Of a stretch of DNA of 64,000 bases, positions 8,140-16,734 are shown in pieces (positions within the stretch are counted from its first letter, which is position 1; every line of letters begins with the position of its first letter). The translations under genes were made by a program, and so were the position numbers. Origin of the DNA: JACCTU01 sp963700495 (GTDB lineage Bacteria; Actinomycetota; Thermoleophilia; Gaiellales; Gaiellaceae); contig CAVOXT010000003.1 of the NCBI GenBank assembly GCA_963700495.1, forward strand, positions 310,001 to 374,000, written 5' to 3'. The notes under the pieces were generated by a model, which had not been told where the DNA came from, ran no database searches, and was given only the letters and a program-made list of their open reading frames with translations.

Positions 8140-8935
8140 ACCCCTCGAGCGGGTCGTGATCACGGGCGCAGGCGGCCAACTGGGCCGTGCGTTGGCCGAA
8201 TCGTTCGCCGGGCGGGAGTTAGTGGCTCTGAGCCACAAGGACTGGGACGTGACGCTTCCGGCCCCGTCGCTCGGCCCGGTCGACCTCGTGCTCCACGCCG
8301 CCGGGTGGACAGACGTCGACGGCGCGGAGGACGATCCGCAGGGGGCGGCGGCGGTCAACGTCGCCGGGACGGCGAACGCGGCCTCGCTCGGCGCGCCGCT
8401 CGTCTACTACTCCACCGACTACGTCTTCGACGGGCACAAGCGGGAGCCGTACGTCGAGTCCGACGGGCCGAATCCCCTCTCCGCCTACGGCCGGACGAAG
8501 CTGCACGGGGAGGCCGCCGCAGGCGATCAGGCGTGGATCGTTCGCTCGTCGTGGTTGTTCGGTTCGACCGGGCACAACTTCGTCCGCACGATGCTCCGTC
8601 TGGGGGCGGAGCGTGACGAGCTCGCGGTCGTCGACGATCAGCGCGGCGCTCCGACGTACGTCGGACATCTGGCCGAAGCGACGCGCTCGCTGATCGACTT
8701 GCCGTTCGGGATCTACCACGTTGCCGCGCAGGGCGACTGCACGTGGGCCGAGTTCGCAGAGGCGATCTTCGAGGAGGCCGGAATCGACTGCCGGGTCCGG
8801 AGGATCACGACCGAGCAGCTCGGGCGTCCTGCGCCGAGGCCCGCGTACTCGGTGCTGCGCAGCGACAAACCGGGGACCCCGGTTCTGCCGAACTGGCGGG
8901 AAGGCCTGAGCGAATGCCTCGAACGACTTGGCTGA
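8123..8935 (+). CDS. rmlD: dTDP-4-dehydrorhamnose reductase
   Basis: The 270-residue short-chain dehydrogenase is predicted to reduce dTDP-4-keto-L-rhamnose to dTDP-L-rhamnose. The NAD(P) motif is VVITGAGGQLGRAL, STDYVFDG is typical of RmlD, and the catalytic pair is Y122/K126 (YGRTK). The start could be GTG 8123, as given, or the GTG of VVITG about 33 bases later; the latter would leave the palindrome in the leader. Residues 2-6 (ALSHK) recur at about residues 35-39 because the same 17 nt is present twice. Confidence 0.9.
   Translation: MALSHKPLERVVITGAGGQLGRALAESFAGRELVALSHKDWDVTLPAPSLGPVDLVLHAAGWTDVDGAEDDPQGAAAVNVAGTANAASLGAPLVYYSTDYVFDGHKREPYVESDGPNPLSAYGRTKLHGEAAAGDQAWIVRSSWLFGSTGHNFVRTMLRLGAERDELAVVDDQRGAPTYVGHLAEATRSLIDLPFGIYHVAAQGDCTWAEFAEAIFEEAGIDCRVRRITTEQLGRPAPRPAYSVLRSDKPGTPVLPNWREGLSECLERLG
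8222..8238. repeat. Second copy of the rmlD palindrome
   Basis: GTGGCTC-T-GAGCCAC plus AA repeats the 17 bases at 8123-8139 exactly and in the same reading frame (ALSHK), 99 bases downstream. Two exact palindromic copies in a non-repetitive enzyme gene are unlikely by codon bias alone. Confidence 0.7.
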
Positions 8936-9407
8936 CTACCACTTCCTGACCACCTGGATCGTCGACGCACCGATCGAATCGGTGTGGGAGGTGATCCACG
9001 CGACCGAGCGGTGGCCCGAGTGGTGGCGCGGCGTGCTGAGCGTGACCAAGCTCTCGCACGGCAACGGTGAGGGTGAGGGGACGGTCTACCGCCAGGTCTG
9101 GCGTTCCAAGATCCCGTACTCGGTCCGGTTCGACGTCGAGGTTACGAAGGTGCGCAGGCCGCACCTGATCGCCGCGAGCGCGGAGGGTGGGCTGTCGGGC
9201 ACCGGCACCTTTCGGCTCTTCGAAGGCCCCCTCGGTACCGCGGTGACGTACGACTGGGCGGTGCGGACGACCAAGACGTGGATGAACGCGGTCGCGCCGG
9301 TCGGGCGGCCGGTCTTTGCCTGGAACCACCACGCGGTGATGAAGCGGGGGGGCGCAGGGCTGTCGCGGGTGCTCGGTGTGCCTCTGGTCGCCCAGTCGTC
9401 GGGCTGA
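8928..9407 (+). CDS. SRPBCC-fold (polyketide cyclase/START-like) protein
   Basis: The 159-residue protein begins ADYHFLTTWIVDAPIESVWEVIHATERWPEWWRGV, the typical opening of the SRPBCC helix-grip fold that binds hydrophobic ligands in a central cavity. No catalytic residue can be assigned. TTG 8928 overlaps the rmlD end by 8 nt, so it is translated with the rhamnose genes although the family has no known step in that pathway. It may act on a lipid carrier or simply be a passenger. Confidence 0.8.
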   Translation: MADYHFLTTWIVDAPIESVWEVIHATERWPEWWRGVLSVTKLSHGNGEGEGTVYRQVWRSKIPYSVRFDVEVTKVRRPHLIAASAEGGLSGTGTFRLFEGPLGTAVTYDWAVRTTKTWMNAVAPVGRPVFAWNHHAVMKRGGAGLSRVLGVPLVAQSSG

Positions 9408-9434
9408 CTCGAGAACGCAACTAGGCTTCGCCGG

Positions 9435-10424
9435 ATGCGTCTGCTCGTCACCGGGGCCGCGGGGTTCATCGGATCTCACTTCGCCGGACGGGTCGCCGAG
9501 GCCGGCGACGTCGTCGTCGTGCTCGACAAGCTCACTTACTCGGGCAACCGGGCGAACCTCGAAGACGTCGAGCACGTGTTCCACGAGGGCGACATCTGCG
9601 ACGCCGAGGCTGTCGCAAAGGCAGCCGAGGGCTGTGACGCGATCGTCAACTTCGCGGCCGAGACGCACGTCGACCGCTCGATTCTCGAGGCGGCGGAGTT
9701 CATCCAGACCGACGTCGCCGGGACGCAGGTGCTCCTCGAGCTCGCGCGGCGCGAAGGGGTCAGGCTCGTCCACGTCTCGACCGACGAGGTCTACGGCGAC
9801 CTCGAGGGCGGCGGCCGCTCGAAGGAAGGCGATCCGATTCGCCCGTCGAGCCCGTACAGCGCCTCCAAAGCGGGCGGCGACCTTCAGGTGCTCGCGTACG
9901 TTCGCACGTTCGGCGTCGACGCTTGCATCACGCGCGGTGCAAACACGTACGGCGCGCGCCAGTACCCCGAGAAGATGCTGCCGCTGTTCATCACGAACGC
10001 CCTCGACGGGCACGCGCTCCCGGTCTACGGCGACGGTCGCCAGGTGCGCGAGTGGCTGCACGCGGAGGATCATTCCGCCGCGATCGAGCTCGTGCTCCGT
10101 CAAGGGACTGCGGGCGAGATCTACAACGTCGGCGGCGAGGAGCGGGAGAACATCGACGTCACGCGGCGCATCCTCGAGCTGACGGGCGCGGACGAGTCGC
10201 TGATCGCCCACGTCGAGGACCGTCCAGGTCACGACCGCCGCTACGCGTTGGACGACTCGAAGCTCCGCGAGCTCGGCTGGGCGCCGCAGAACTCGTTCGA
10301 GGAGCAGGGCCTCGCGCGGACGGTGGAGTGGTACCGTGAGAACCGCTCCTGGTGGGAGCCGATCAAGTCGGGTGAGTTCCGCGAGTACTACGAGCGGCAG
10401 TACGCCGGCCGCCTCGCGAACTAG
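9435..10424 (+). CDS. rmlB: dTDP-glucose 4,6-dehydratase
   Basis: The 329-residue extended SDR makes dTDP-4-keto-6-deoxyglucose from dTDP-glucose. Visible motifs are the Rossmann GAAGFIGSHF, THVDRSI, the catalytic STDEVYGD segment and the Y141-x3-K145 pair (YSASK). RGANTYGARQYPEK matches the substrate-binding loop of this family. Length and motifs fit true RmlB. It is 27 bases after the SRPBCC gene, and with rmlA, rmlC and rmlD it completes the four-enzyme route to dTDP-L-rhamnose. Confidence 0.93.
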   Translation: MRLLVTGAAGFIGSHFAGRVAEAGDVVVVLDKLTYSGNRANLEDVEHVFHEGDICDAEAVAKAAEGCDAIVNFAAETHVDRSILEAAEFIQTDVAGTQVLLELARREGVRLVHVSTDEVYGDLEGGGRSKEGDPIRPSSPYSASKAGGDLQVLAYVRTFGVDACITRGANTYGARQYPEKMLPLFITNALDGHALPVYGDGRQVREWLHAEDHSAAIELVLRQGTAGEIYNVGGEERENIDVTRRILELTGADESLIAHVEDRPGHDRRYALDDSKLRELGWAPQNSFEEQGLARTVEWYRENRSWWEPIKSGEFREYYERQYAGRLAN

Positions 10425-10437
10425 CGACGGTGGAAGA

Positions 10438-10452
10438 CGCCGCTCAGCGGCG
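10438..10452 (+). terminator. Short GC hairpin after rmlB
   Basis: CGCCGC-TCA-GCGGCG begins 14 bases after the rmlB stop and is followed by AATCTTGA rather than a run of T. It is a candidate weak intrinsic terminator or processing hairpin ending the rml operon. The rest of the gap to 10543 shows only a weak CATCC/GGATG stem. Confidence 0.4.
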
Positions 10453-10543
10453 AATCTTGAGGATTCCGTGAACGCGACCGGCCATCCTCGCCAGGATGCG
10501 CTAGCCTCGATCAAGCCTCCGTCGCGGGCTTCAAACTTCGCCG

Positions 10544-12175
10544 ATGCTTCGCCGAGCGCTCCTCCTCGCAACCGTCTGCTCGCTCGCCGTCACGGCGCTC
10601 GCAGGGGCTCGTGCGCGGGAGGTGGCGCCCGTGGCCGCGCCTAAGGGGGCCAGCTTCTTCATCAGCGGGCGCGGCTGGGGCCACGGGATCGGCATGAGCC
10701 AGTGGGGCGCTTACGGGTACGCGCAGCGCGGGACGACCTACGACCAGATCCTCTCGCACTACTACACCGGCACGGTGCTCGGCAACGCGCCGGTCTCGCG
10801 TGTTCGCGTGCTGCTCGGCGAAGGCAAGAAGGCGATCGCGGTCTCCTCGGACTCCCCGTTCTCCGTGAAGGACGCCTCGGGTGCAGTCCACCAGCTCCAA
10901 CCGGGGCCGTACTCACTCGGTCCGGGACTCAAGCTGAAGGTCGACCCGGCGCAGCCGGCGCGGGCGCTTCCCGGCCCGCTCGTCTTCCTGCCGGGCGCGA
11001 CGCCGCTCAAGTACGGCGGCAAGGAGTACCGCGGCCAGCTGCAGGTCAACGTGGTCGGCAACTCGCTGCAGCTCGTCAACTCGCTCGGGCTCCAGCCGTA
11101 CCTCTACGGCGTCGTTCCTCGTGAGGTTCCGTCAGCGTGGCCGGCCGAGGCGCTCAAGGCGCAGGCCGTCGTGGCGCGCTCCTACGCGCTCGCGGTCCGC
11201 AAGAGCGGCGCCGCGTTCGACCTCTTCGCCGACACGCGCAGTCAGGTCTACGGGGGCATCGCGGCGGAGAAACCGACGACGACCGCTGCCGTCGACGCGA
11301 CGTCCGGCCAAGTGCTGCTGTTCGAAGGCAAGGTCGCCACGACGTACTTCTTCTCCACCTCGGGTGGGCGGACGGCCTCGATCGAGGATGCCTGGGCACG
11401 CGGCGAGCCGACCCCGTACCTCGTCTCCGTGCCGGACCCGTACGACACGGCCTCGCCGCATCACGTCTGGGGGCCGTTCGGGTTCACCGCTGCCAAGCTC
11501 ACCTCGACGTTCAAGGTGCCGGGCACGCTGCTCGACGTGAAGATCGCGGTCAACCCGTCGCAGCGCGTGAGGGAGATGACGCTGGTGGGCACGGAAGGCG
11601 AGGTCGTGGTCACGGGTGAGGTCGTGCGTGCGAAGCTCGGGCTCCGCTCGACCTGGTTCCGAGTGGGTGTGCTCTCGATCGAGCCACAGCGGGCTCTCGA
11701 GTACGGCAAGAAGACGAAGTTGACGGGCGTCGCCCGCGGGAATGCAAAGGTCATGCTCGAGCAGCGCGTGTCGGGTCAGATCTGGGAGCCCGCGGCTCGC
11801 GTGGCCCCGGCGGCCGACGGCAGCTTTGCGATCACGGTCAAGCCGCTCGTTTCGACCCAGTACCGCCTCGCCGTCTCGCCGACCCTGTTCAGCACGACCG
11901 TGAAGCTCGCGGTCGCGCCGCGGGTTCGCCTCCAGCCCGCGACCTCTCCCGCTTCGCTTCGCGGCCTCGTCCGCCCGGTGCTGCCGGGCGCCCGCGTCGA
12001 CGTGCAGCGGCTCGAGGGCACGAGCTGGCGGCCGGCCGCGACGGCCGCGCTCGACGCCGCCGGCGCGTTCGAGGCGCAACTCCAGCTGACACCGGGCACC
12101 TACCGCGCGCGCGTCGCGCCCGGCCGCGGCTTCGTCGCAGGCGTCTCGCCCGTCCTTCAGGTCGTCGCGGGGTGA
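10544..12175 (+). CDS. Secreted SpoIID/LytB-domain protein
   Basis: The 543-residue protein has an N-terminal signal peptide (RRALLLATVCSLAVTALAGARA). The SpoIID/LytB region carries GRGWGHGIGMSQWGAYGYAQRG near residue 45, YLYGVVPREVPSAWPAEALKAQAVVARSYAL near residue 190 and YFFSTSGG near residue 270. The last ~200 residues look like beta-sandwich repeats. SpoIID-family enzymes are lytic transglycosylases acting on peptidoglycan; in non-sporulating actinobacteria the role is wall remodelling. The stop overlaps the start of the protease gene by 4 nt. Confidence 0.88.
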   Translation: MLRRALLLATVCSLAVTALAGARAREVAPVAAPKGASFFISGRGWGHGIGMSQWGAYGYAQRGTTYDQILSHYYTGTVLGNAPVSRVRVLLGEGKKAIAVSSDSPFSVKDASGAVHQLQPGPYSLGPGLKLKVDPAQPARALPGPLVFLPGATPLKYGGKEYRGQLQVNVVGNSLQLVNSLGLQPYLYGVVPREVPSAWPAEALKAQAVVARSYALAVRKSGAAFDLFADTRSQVYGGIAAEKPTTTAAVDATSGQVLLFEGKVATTYFFSTSGGRTASIEDAWARGEPTPYLVSVPDPYDTASPHHVWGPFGFTAAKLTSTFKVPGTLLDVKIAVNPSQRVREMTLVGTEGEVVVTGEVVRAKLGLRSTWFRVGVLSIEPQRALEYGKKTKLTGVARGNAKVMLEQRVSGQIWEPAARVAPAADGSFAITVKPLVSTQYRLAVSPTLFSTTVKLAVAPRVRLQPATSPASLRGLVRPVLPGARVDVQRLEGTSWRPAATAALDAAGAFEAQLQLTPGTYRARVAPGRGFVAGVSPVLQVVAG

Positions 12176-13815
12176 CCCGCCTGGTCGTGGCGGCTTTCGT
12201 CGTCGCGCTGCTCCAGGCTGCTCCCGCCCAGGCGGGTCGCTTTGCGGTCGGCATCGAGCCGGGCGCGTCTCTGGAGGACGTCGCCGCCCGCGTCGAGCAG
12301 GCGGCGAATGCACGCACCGACCGCTCGCTCGGCGCGCTCGGCGCGCTCGTCGTCGAAACCCGCTCGGCTCGGGCGCTGCGCAGGCTGCAGGGCGTCCAGT
12401 ACGTCGAGCGCATCGACAGGCCGCGCAGGCTCGCGTTCGCCGTCACGGATCCGCTCGCGGTGAAGCAGTGGCACCTCGACCAGGATCACGCGTTCGAGTT
12501 CTGGCCCGAGTTCCCGGCGCTCGCAGGTCCGAAGATCGCCGTGATCGACTCTGGAATCGACGGGACCCATCCGGAGTTCGCGGGACGGATCGCCGCGAGC
12601 CGGAGCTTCGTCGGAAGCAGCGCGCTCACCGACCAGCAGGGCCACGGAACGTTCGTCGCGGGGCTGATCGCGGCTCAGACGAACAACGCCCAGGGCATCG
12701 CCGGGATGGCGCTCGGGTCGCAGCTGCTGATCGCGAAGGTGGTCCGGGCGAACCGGCAGGTCCTGCTCGAGGCCGAGGCGCAGGCGATCCGCTGGGCGGT
12801 GGAAAACGGCGCTCGAGTGATCAACCTCTCGCTCGGCGGTCTGCGCGACCCGCGCGATCCCAGCCGCGACACGTACTCCGCGCTCGAAGCCGCCGCGGTG
12901 CGCTACGCCTACACGCACGGCGTGGTCGTCGTCGCGGCGGTCGGGAACGGCGACCAGGCGCCGACGAGTCCGTGGCGGTATGCGAGCTACCCGGCGGCGC
13001 TGCCTCACGTGATCGGCGTCAGCGCGCTTGCGAAGGACGGGTCGGTGCCGATGTTCTCGAACCGGGACCCGATCTACAACGACATCGCTGCGCCGGGACA
13101 GGACCTCGTCTCGACCTTCCCGCGCCAGCTGACCGCGCTGCGGACCAACTGCGCCGAGCAGGGCTACTCGCTCTGCGCGTCGGACGACTACCGCTCGGGT
13201 GAGGGAACGTCGTTCGCGGCGCCGCAGGTGACCGCTGCGGCTGCCCTGCTGCTCAGCGTCCGTCCGCTCCTCCAGCCTGACCAGGTCGCGTACCTCCTCA
13301 CGCGTTCCTCCGACGACGTCAACACGTCGACGGGCTGCAAGCCGTGCGCCGAGCAACGCGATCCGTACAGCGGTTGGGGCCGGATCGACGTCGCGAAGAC
13401 GCTCGCAGCGCTCCAGGGCCCGATCCCGGGCCCTGACCGGTACGAGTCGAACGACGACGCCGGTGGACAGGCGACGCCGCTGCGTCAGTCCCGGGCCGAT
13501 TTTGCCGCCACGATCGACTTCTGGGACGACCACGTGGATGTCTACAAGCTCTACCTGCGCAAGAAGCAGCGAGTCGTCGTGACGCTCGACGGCCCGCGCC
13601 GGACGAACACCGATCTCATGCTCTGGAAGCCTGGCACGCAGCGCGTCGAAGGGCTCTCGCTCTCGCTGCTGCGCCAGCGCGTCGCGATGTCGGCCGCGCC
13701 CGGCGCGCGCGAGCGGATCGTCTACAGCGCGAAGTCGGCGGGGTGGTACTACGTCGAGGTGAAGATCGCGCAGCCGGGCGAGGGCTCGTACAGGCTCGCT
13801 TTCACCAAGCGTTAG
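12172..13815 (+). CDS. Secreted subtilisin-like (S8) serine protease
   Basis: The 547-residue preproprotein has a signal peptide (residues 1-22), an inhibitor-like propeptide (about 23-95) and an S8 domain with the full triad D126 (IAVIDSGIDG), H158 (GHGTFVAG) and S347 (GTSFAAPQ). After about residue 420, PGPDRYESNDDAGGQATPL opens a bacterial pre-peptidase C-terminal-like beta domain. It is coupled by GTGA overlap to the SpoIID-like gene, suggesting co-export and joint wall maturation. A conserved disulphide may form in STGCKPCAEQ. Confidence 0.92.
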   Translation: MTRLVVAAFVVALLQAAPAQAGRFAVGIEPGASLEDVAARVEQAANARTDRSLGALGALVVETRSARALRRLQGVQYVERIDRPRRLAFAVTDPLAVKQWHLDQDHAFEFWPEFPALAGPKIAVIDSGIDGTHPEFAGRIAASRSFVGSSALTDQQGHGTFVAGLIAAQTNNAQGIAGMALGSQLLIAKVVRANRQVLLEAEAQAIRWAVENGARVINLSLGGLRDPRDPSRDTYSALEAAAVRYAYTHGVVVVAAVGNGDQAPTSPWRYASYPAALPHVIGVSALAKDGSVPMFSNRDPIYNDIAAPGQDLVSTFPRQLTALRTNCAEQGYSLCASDDYRSGEGTSFAAPQVTAAAALLLSVRPLLQPDQVAYLLTRSSDDVNTSTGCKPCAEQRDPYSGWGRIDVAKTLAALQGPIPGPDRYESNDDAGGQATPLRQSRADFAATIDFWDDHVDVYKLYLRKKQRVVVTLDGPRRTNTDLMLWKPGTQRVEGLSLSLLRQRVAMSAAPGARERIVYSAKSAGWYYVEVKIAQPGEGSYRLAFTKR

Positions 13816-14453
13816 AGCAGCTCGTCCTCGGGCACGTCGCGGAGCACGCGCGCGGGGTTCCCGACGACGACGACACGCGGCGGGACGTCCTTCGTCACGA
13901 CGGCGCCGGCGCCGACGAACGCCTCCTCGCCGATCTCCACTGCCGGGCAGAGGATCGCGCCGCCGCCCACGCGCGCTCCCCGGCGAATCGTGGGTCCCTT
14001 GATCAGCTCGTGCCGACGTTCGGTGCGGCCCATGAAGTTGTCGTTCGTCGTGACGACGCACGGGGCGATGAAGACGTTCTCCTCGAGCGTCGAGTAGGCG
14101 GTGATGTACGCCTCGGCCTGGATTTTGGTCAGCGCTCCGACGGTCGTGTCGTTCTCGATCAGCGTGCCGCTGCCGATCACGACGTCGTCGCCGATCACGC
14201 AGCGCTCGCGCACGCGCGCGCCGTCGCCGACGATCACACGCTCGCCGATCGTCGTCCCGGCGAACACGATCGCGCCCGTCGAGACGATCGTCCCGGCTCC
14301 CAGCTCGAGCGGCGCGAGCTGCTCACGCTTCGCGGTCGAGCGCGGCGAGAGCGACGGCTGCTTTCCGAGCACGGCGTTGTCGCCGATCTTGCAGCCGTCG
14401 GCGATCACCGTTCCCGGATAGATGACGACGTTCTCGCCGACGTCGTAGCTCAC
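13812..14453 (-). CDS. Left-handed beta-helix N-acyltransferase (WbpD-like)
   Basis: The 213-residue protein is almost wholly hexapeptide repeats (GENVVIYPGTVIADGCKIGD, then GERVIVGDGARVRERCVIGD and so on) and ends with the cap VVGNPARVLRDVP. It resembles acetyltransferases acting on UDP-3-amino sugars such as WbpD. GTG 14453 is chosen because it overlaps the upstream oxidoreductase stop by 4 nt, and sequence further upstream is antisense noise. In context it would acetylate the 3-amino group of a UDP-2,3-diamino uronate. No aminotransferase gene is adjacent. Confidence 0.85.
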   Translation of the reverse strand: MSYDVGENVVIYPGTVIADGCKIGDNAVLGKQPSLSPRSTAKREQLAPLELGAGTIVSTGAIVFAGTTIGERVIVGDGARVRERCVIGDDVVIGSGTLIENDTTVGALTKIQAEAYITAYSTLEENVFIAPCVVTTNDNFMGRTERRHELIKGPTIRRGARVGGGAILCPAVEIGEEAFVGAGAVVTKDVPPRVVVVGNPARVLRDVPEDELL

Positions 14454-15430
14454 GCGGGTATGGCTGTGAGTGAGCTCTGGAGCTGCTCGAGAGCGCGGAC
14501 GACGCCGAGCCCGTCGCGAGCGACCTGCCGCCGGTCGCCTTCGCCGCGGACGAGCGAGAGGAAGTGCAGGCACTCGAGCTTGAGCGGCTCGTCGTTCTGG
14601 ATCTTCGGGCTGTAGATATCGCCGGTGCGCGTCTGCCACTCGCCGTACGTTTCGGCGGGTTGCCACGGGCCCTTCTCGTAGACCGTGATCTTGCGCTCGA
14701 GCTCCATGTCGTCGAACACGACCATCTTGTCGTGCCCCACGACGGTGATCCGCCGCATCTTGTGCGGGTCGAGCCACGAGAGGTGCATGTGCGCGATCCG
14801 CCCGCTCGGAAAGCGCAGGTAGCAGAACACGACGTCCTCGACGCCGGGCGTCAGGAACGAGTTGCCGTGCGCCCAGGCCTCGCTCGGTTCCTCGTCGAGG
14901 AGGAAGAGGATGACCGAGAGGTCGTGGACGCCGAGCGACCAGAGTGCGTTCTCGTCCTTGCGGATCACCCCGAGGTTCTGGCGGTTTCCGTAGACGCAGA
15001 GCACGTCGCCGAGGTCGCCCGAGTCGATCAGCTCCTTCAGCTTGCGCACGCCGGGGTGGTAGAGCAAGAGGTGCCCGGGCATCAGCGTCAGGTCGCGCTC
15101 CTCGGCGAGCGCGACGAGCTCCTCCATCTCCTCGCCGCGCATCGCGGGCGGCTTCTCGACGAAGACGTGCTTGCCGGCCAGGAGCGCCTGCTTCGAGAGG
15201 GCGTAGTGGGTCGGGACGGGCGTCGCGATCACGACCGCCTCGACCTCGGGGTCGTCGAGGAGCTCGCCGAAGTCCTCGCAGCTGCGCGCGTACGGGTAGC
15301 GGCGGGTGAACTCGCTCCGCAGCTCCGGCGAGATGTCGCAGAGCGCAACGAGGTCGGTGAGGTCGTCGAAGTTGCGGACGAGGTTCTTGCCCCAGTGGCC
15401 GAGTCCGGCCACCGCGACCTTCACGCTCAC
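14450..15430 (-). CDS. Gfo/Idh/MocA NAD-dependent oxidoreductase (WbpB-like)
   Basis: The 326-residue protein starts VKVAVAGLGHWGKNLVRNF, a Rossmann motif. The family signature HVFVEKPPAMRGEE gives the catalytic Lys of the EKP motif, and SLGVHDLSVILFLL carries the conserved His-Asp. WbpB/WlbA members oxidise the 3-OH of UDP-GlcNAcA; that assignment here rests on operon partners. The start is a GTG overlapping the preceding stop by 4 nt. Confidence 0.85.
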   Translation of the reverse strand: MSVKVAVAGLGHWGKNLVRNFDDLTDLVALCDISPELRSEFTRRYPYARSCEDFGELLDDPEVEAVVIATPVPTHYALSKQALLAGKHVFVEKPPAMRGEEMEELVALAEERDLTLMPGHLLLYHPGVRKLKELIDSGDLGDVLCVYGNRQNLGVIRKDENALWSLGVHDLSVILFLLDEEPSEAWAHGNSFLTPGVEDVVFCYLRFPSGRIAHMHLSWLDPHKMRRITVVGHDKMVVFDDMELERKITVYEKGPWQPAETYGEWQTRTGDIYSPKIQNDEPLKLECLHFLSLVRGEGDRRQVARDGLGVVRALEQLQSSLTAIPA

Positions 15431-16734
15431 AATTTCCAGACCTTGTCGGAGAGCCGGCCGACGTGGCCGGTGGCGTTTCGTAGGTCGACGATGAGACTCG
15501 AACGTGCGACGAGGTCTTCGTAGTCGATCGACGAGTGGTCGGTGACGATGGTGACGCAGTCGTACTGCTCAGGCTCGAGCGGGACAGATTCCATCGCGAG
15601 CTCGGGCACGGATGCCACGTGGGGATCGTGGTACGAGACCTCGGCGCCGGCGTTTCGCAGCAGCTCGATCAGCTTCAGTGCAGGGGACTCGCGCATGTCG
15701 CCGATGTCCGGCTTGTAGGCAACGCCGAGGACGAGGATCTTCGAGCCGCTCATCGACTTCTGGCTGCCGTGGTTCAACGCTTGGGAGATGAGCGACCGGC
15801 AGTAGTACGGCATTGCCTCGTTCACCTTGCCGGCGAGCTCGATGAACTCGGTCGTGAAGCCGTACTCGCGCGCCTTCCAGGTGAGGTAGAAGGGATCGAT
15901 CGGGATGCAGTGGCCGCCGAGGCCGGGGCCCGGCTTGAAGCTCATGAACCCGAACGGCTTCGTCGCGGCCGCGTCCACGACCTCCCAGACGTCGATCCCC
16001 ATCCGGTCGCAGAGCTGGGCGAGCTCGTTGACGAGCGCGATGTTGACCGAGCGAAAGATGTTCTCGAGCAGCTTCGTGAGCTCGGCCGCCTCCGGCGAGG
16101 AGACGGGGTGTATGACCTTGATCGCCGACGCGTACAGCTCGCTCGCCCGGCGCGAGCACTCCTCCGTGAGCCCGCCGACGACCTTCGGGACGTCGCGCAC
16201 GTCCCAGGGGGAGCCGGGGTCGACCCGCTCCGGCGAGAAGGCCACGTTGAAGTCCACGCCGGCCCTGAGCCCGCCGGACTCGAGAATCGGAATCAGCTTC
16301 TCGCGTGTGGTCCCCGGATACGTCGTCGACTCGAGCACGACGAGGTGGCCCTCCCGGAGCCGCAGGGCGATCTCGCGAGTCGCCGCGAGGACGATCGAGA
16401 GGTCGGGCTCGCGCTGCTTGGAGAGCGGGGTGGGGAGCGCGATCAGGATCGCGTCGGCCCGGCGGAGGTTGTTGTAGTCCGAGGTCGCGGTCAGGCGCCC
16501 GTCGGCGACGAGCGGAGCGAGCTCCGCATCCGGGATGTCCTCGATGTGGCTCTCGCCGCTGTTGAGTGCGTCCACGACCCTCTGGACGACGTCGACGAGC
16601 AGAACTCTGCGCCCTGCGGTCGCGAAGGTGTGTGCGAGCGGGACGCCGACGTAGCCGGCGCCGACGATCGCGACGTCCCATGTCTTCGTTGGAGCCGCCG
16701 TCGCGGCTGCTGAAGTCTCGGTTCTTTCGATCAT
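15427..16734 (-). CDS. UDP-N-acetyl-hexosamine 6-dehydrogenase (WbpA/WecC family)
   Basis: The 435-residue protein has the three UDP-sugar dehydrogenase domains: Rossmann VAIVGAGYVGVPLAHTFA, central GPGLGGHCIPIDPFYLTWKA with the catalytic Cys in GGHC, and C-terminal KILVLGVAYKPDIGDMRESPAL. It oxidises the C6 hydroxymethyl of UDP-GlcNAc or UDP-ManNAc to a carboxylate using two NAD+. Motifs alone do not decide between WbpA and WecC; adjacency to WbpB/WbpD-like genes favours UDP-GlcNAc. It overlaps both neighbours by 4 nt. Confidence 0.9.
   Translation of the reverse strand: MIERTETSAAATAAPTKTWDVAIVGAGYVGVPLAHTFATAGRRVLLVDVVQRVVDALNSGESHIEDIPDAELAPLVADGRLTATSDYNNLRRADAILIALPTPLSKQREPDLSIVLAATREIALRLREGHLVVLESTTYPGTTREKLIPILESGGLRAGVDFNVAFSPERVDPGSPWDVRDVPKVVGGLTEECSRRASELYASAIKVIHPVSSPEAAELTKLLENIFRSVNIALVNELAQLCDRMGIDVWEVVDAAATKPFGFMSFKPGPGLGGHCIPIDPFYLTWKAREYGFTTEFIELAGKVNEAMPYYCRSLISQALNHGSQKSMSGSKILVLGVAYKPDIGDMRESPALKLIELLRNAGAEVSYHDPHVASVPELAMESVPLEPEQYDCVTIVTDHSSIDYEDLVARSSLIVDLRNATGHVGRLSDKVWKL

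Noticed and set aside
14454..14777. A longer start for the acyltransferase
   Set aside because: The upstream part is antisense-frame reading of the oxidoreductase gene, rich in Arg and without hexapeptide repeats.
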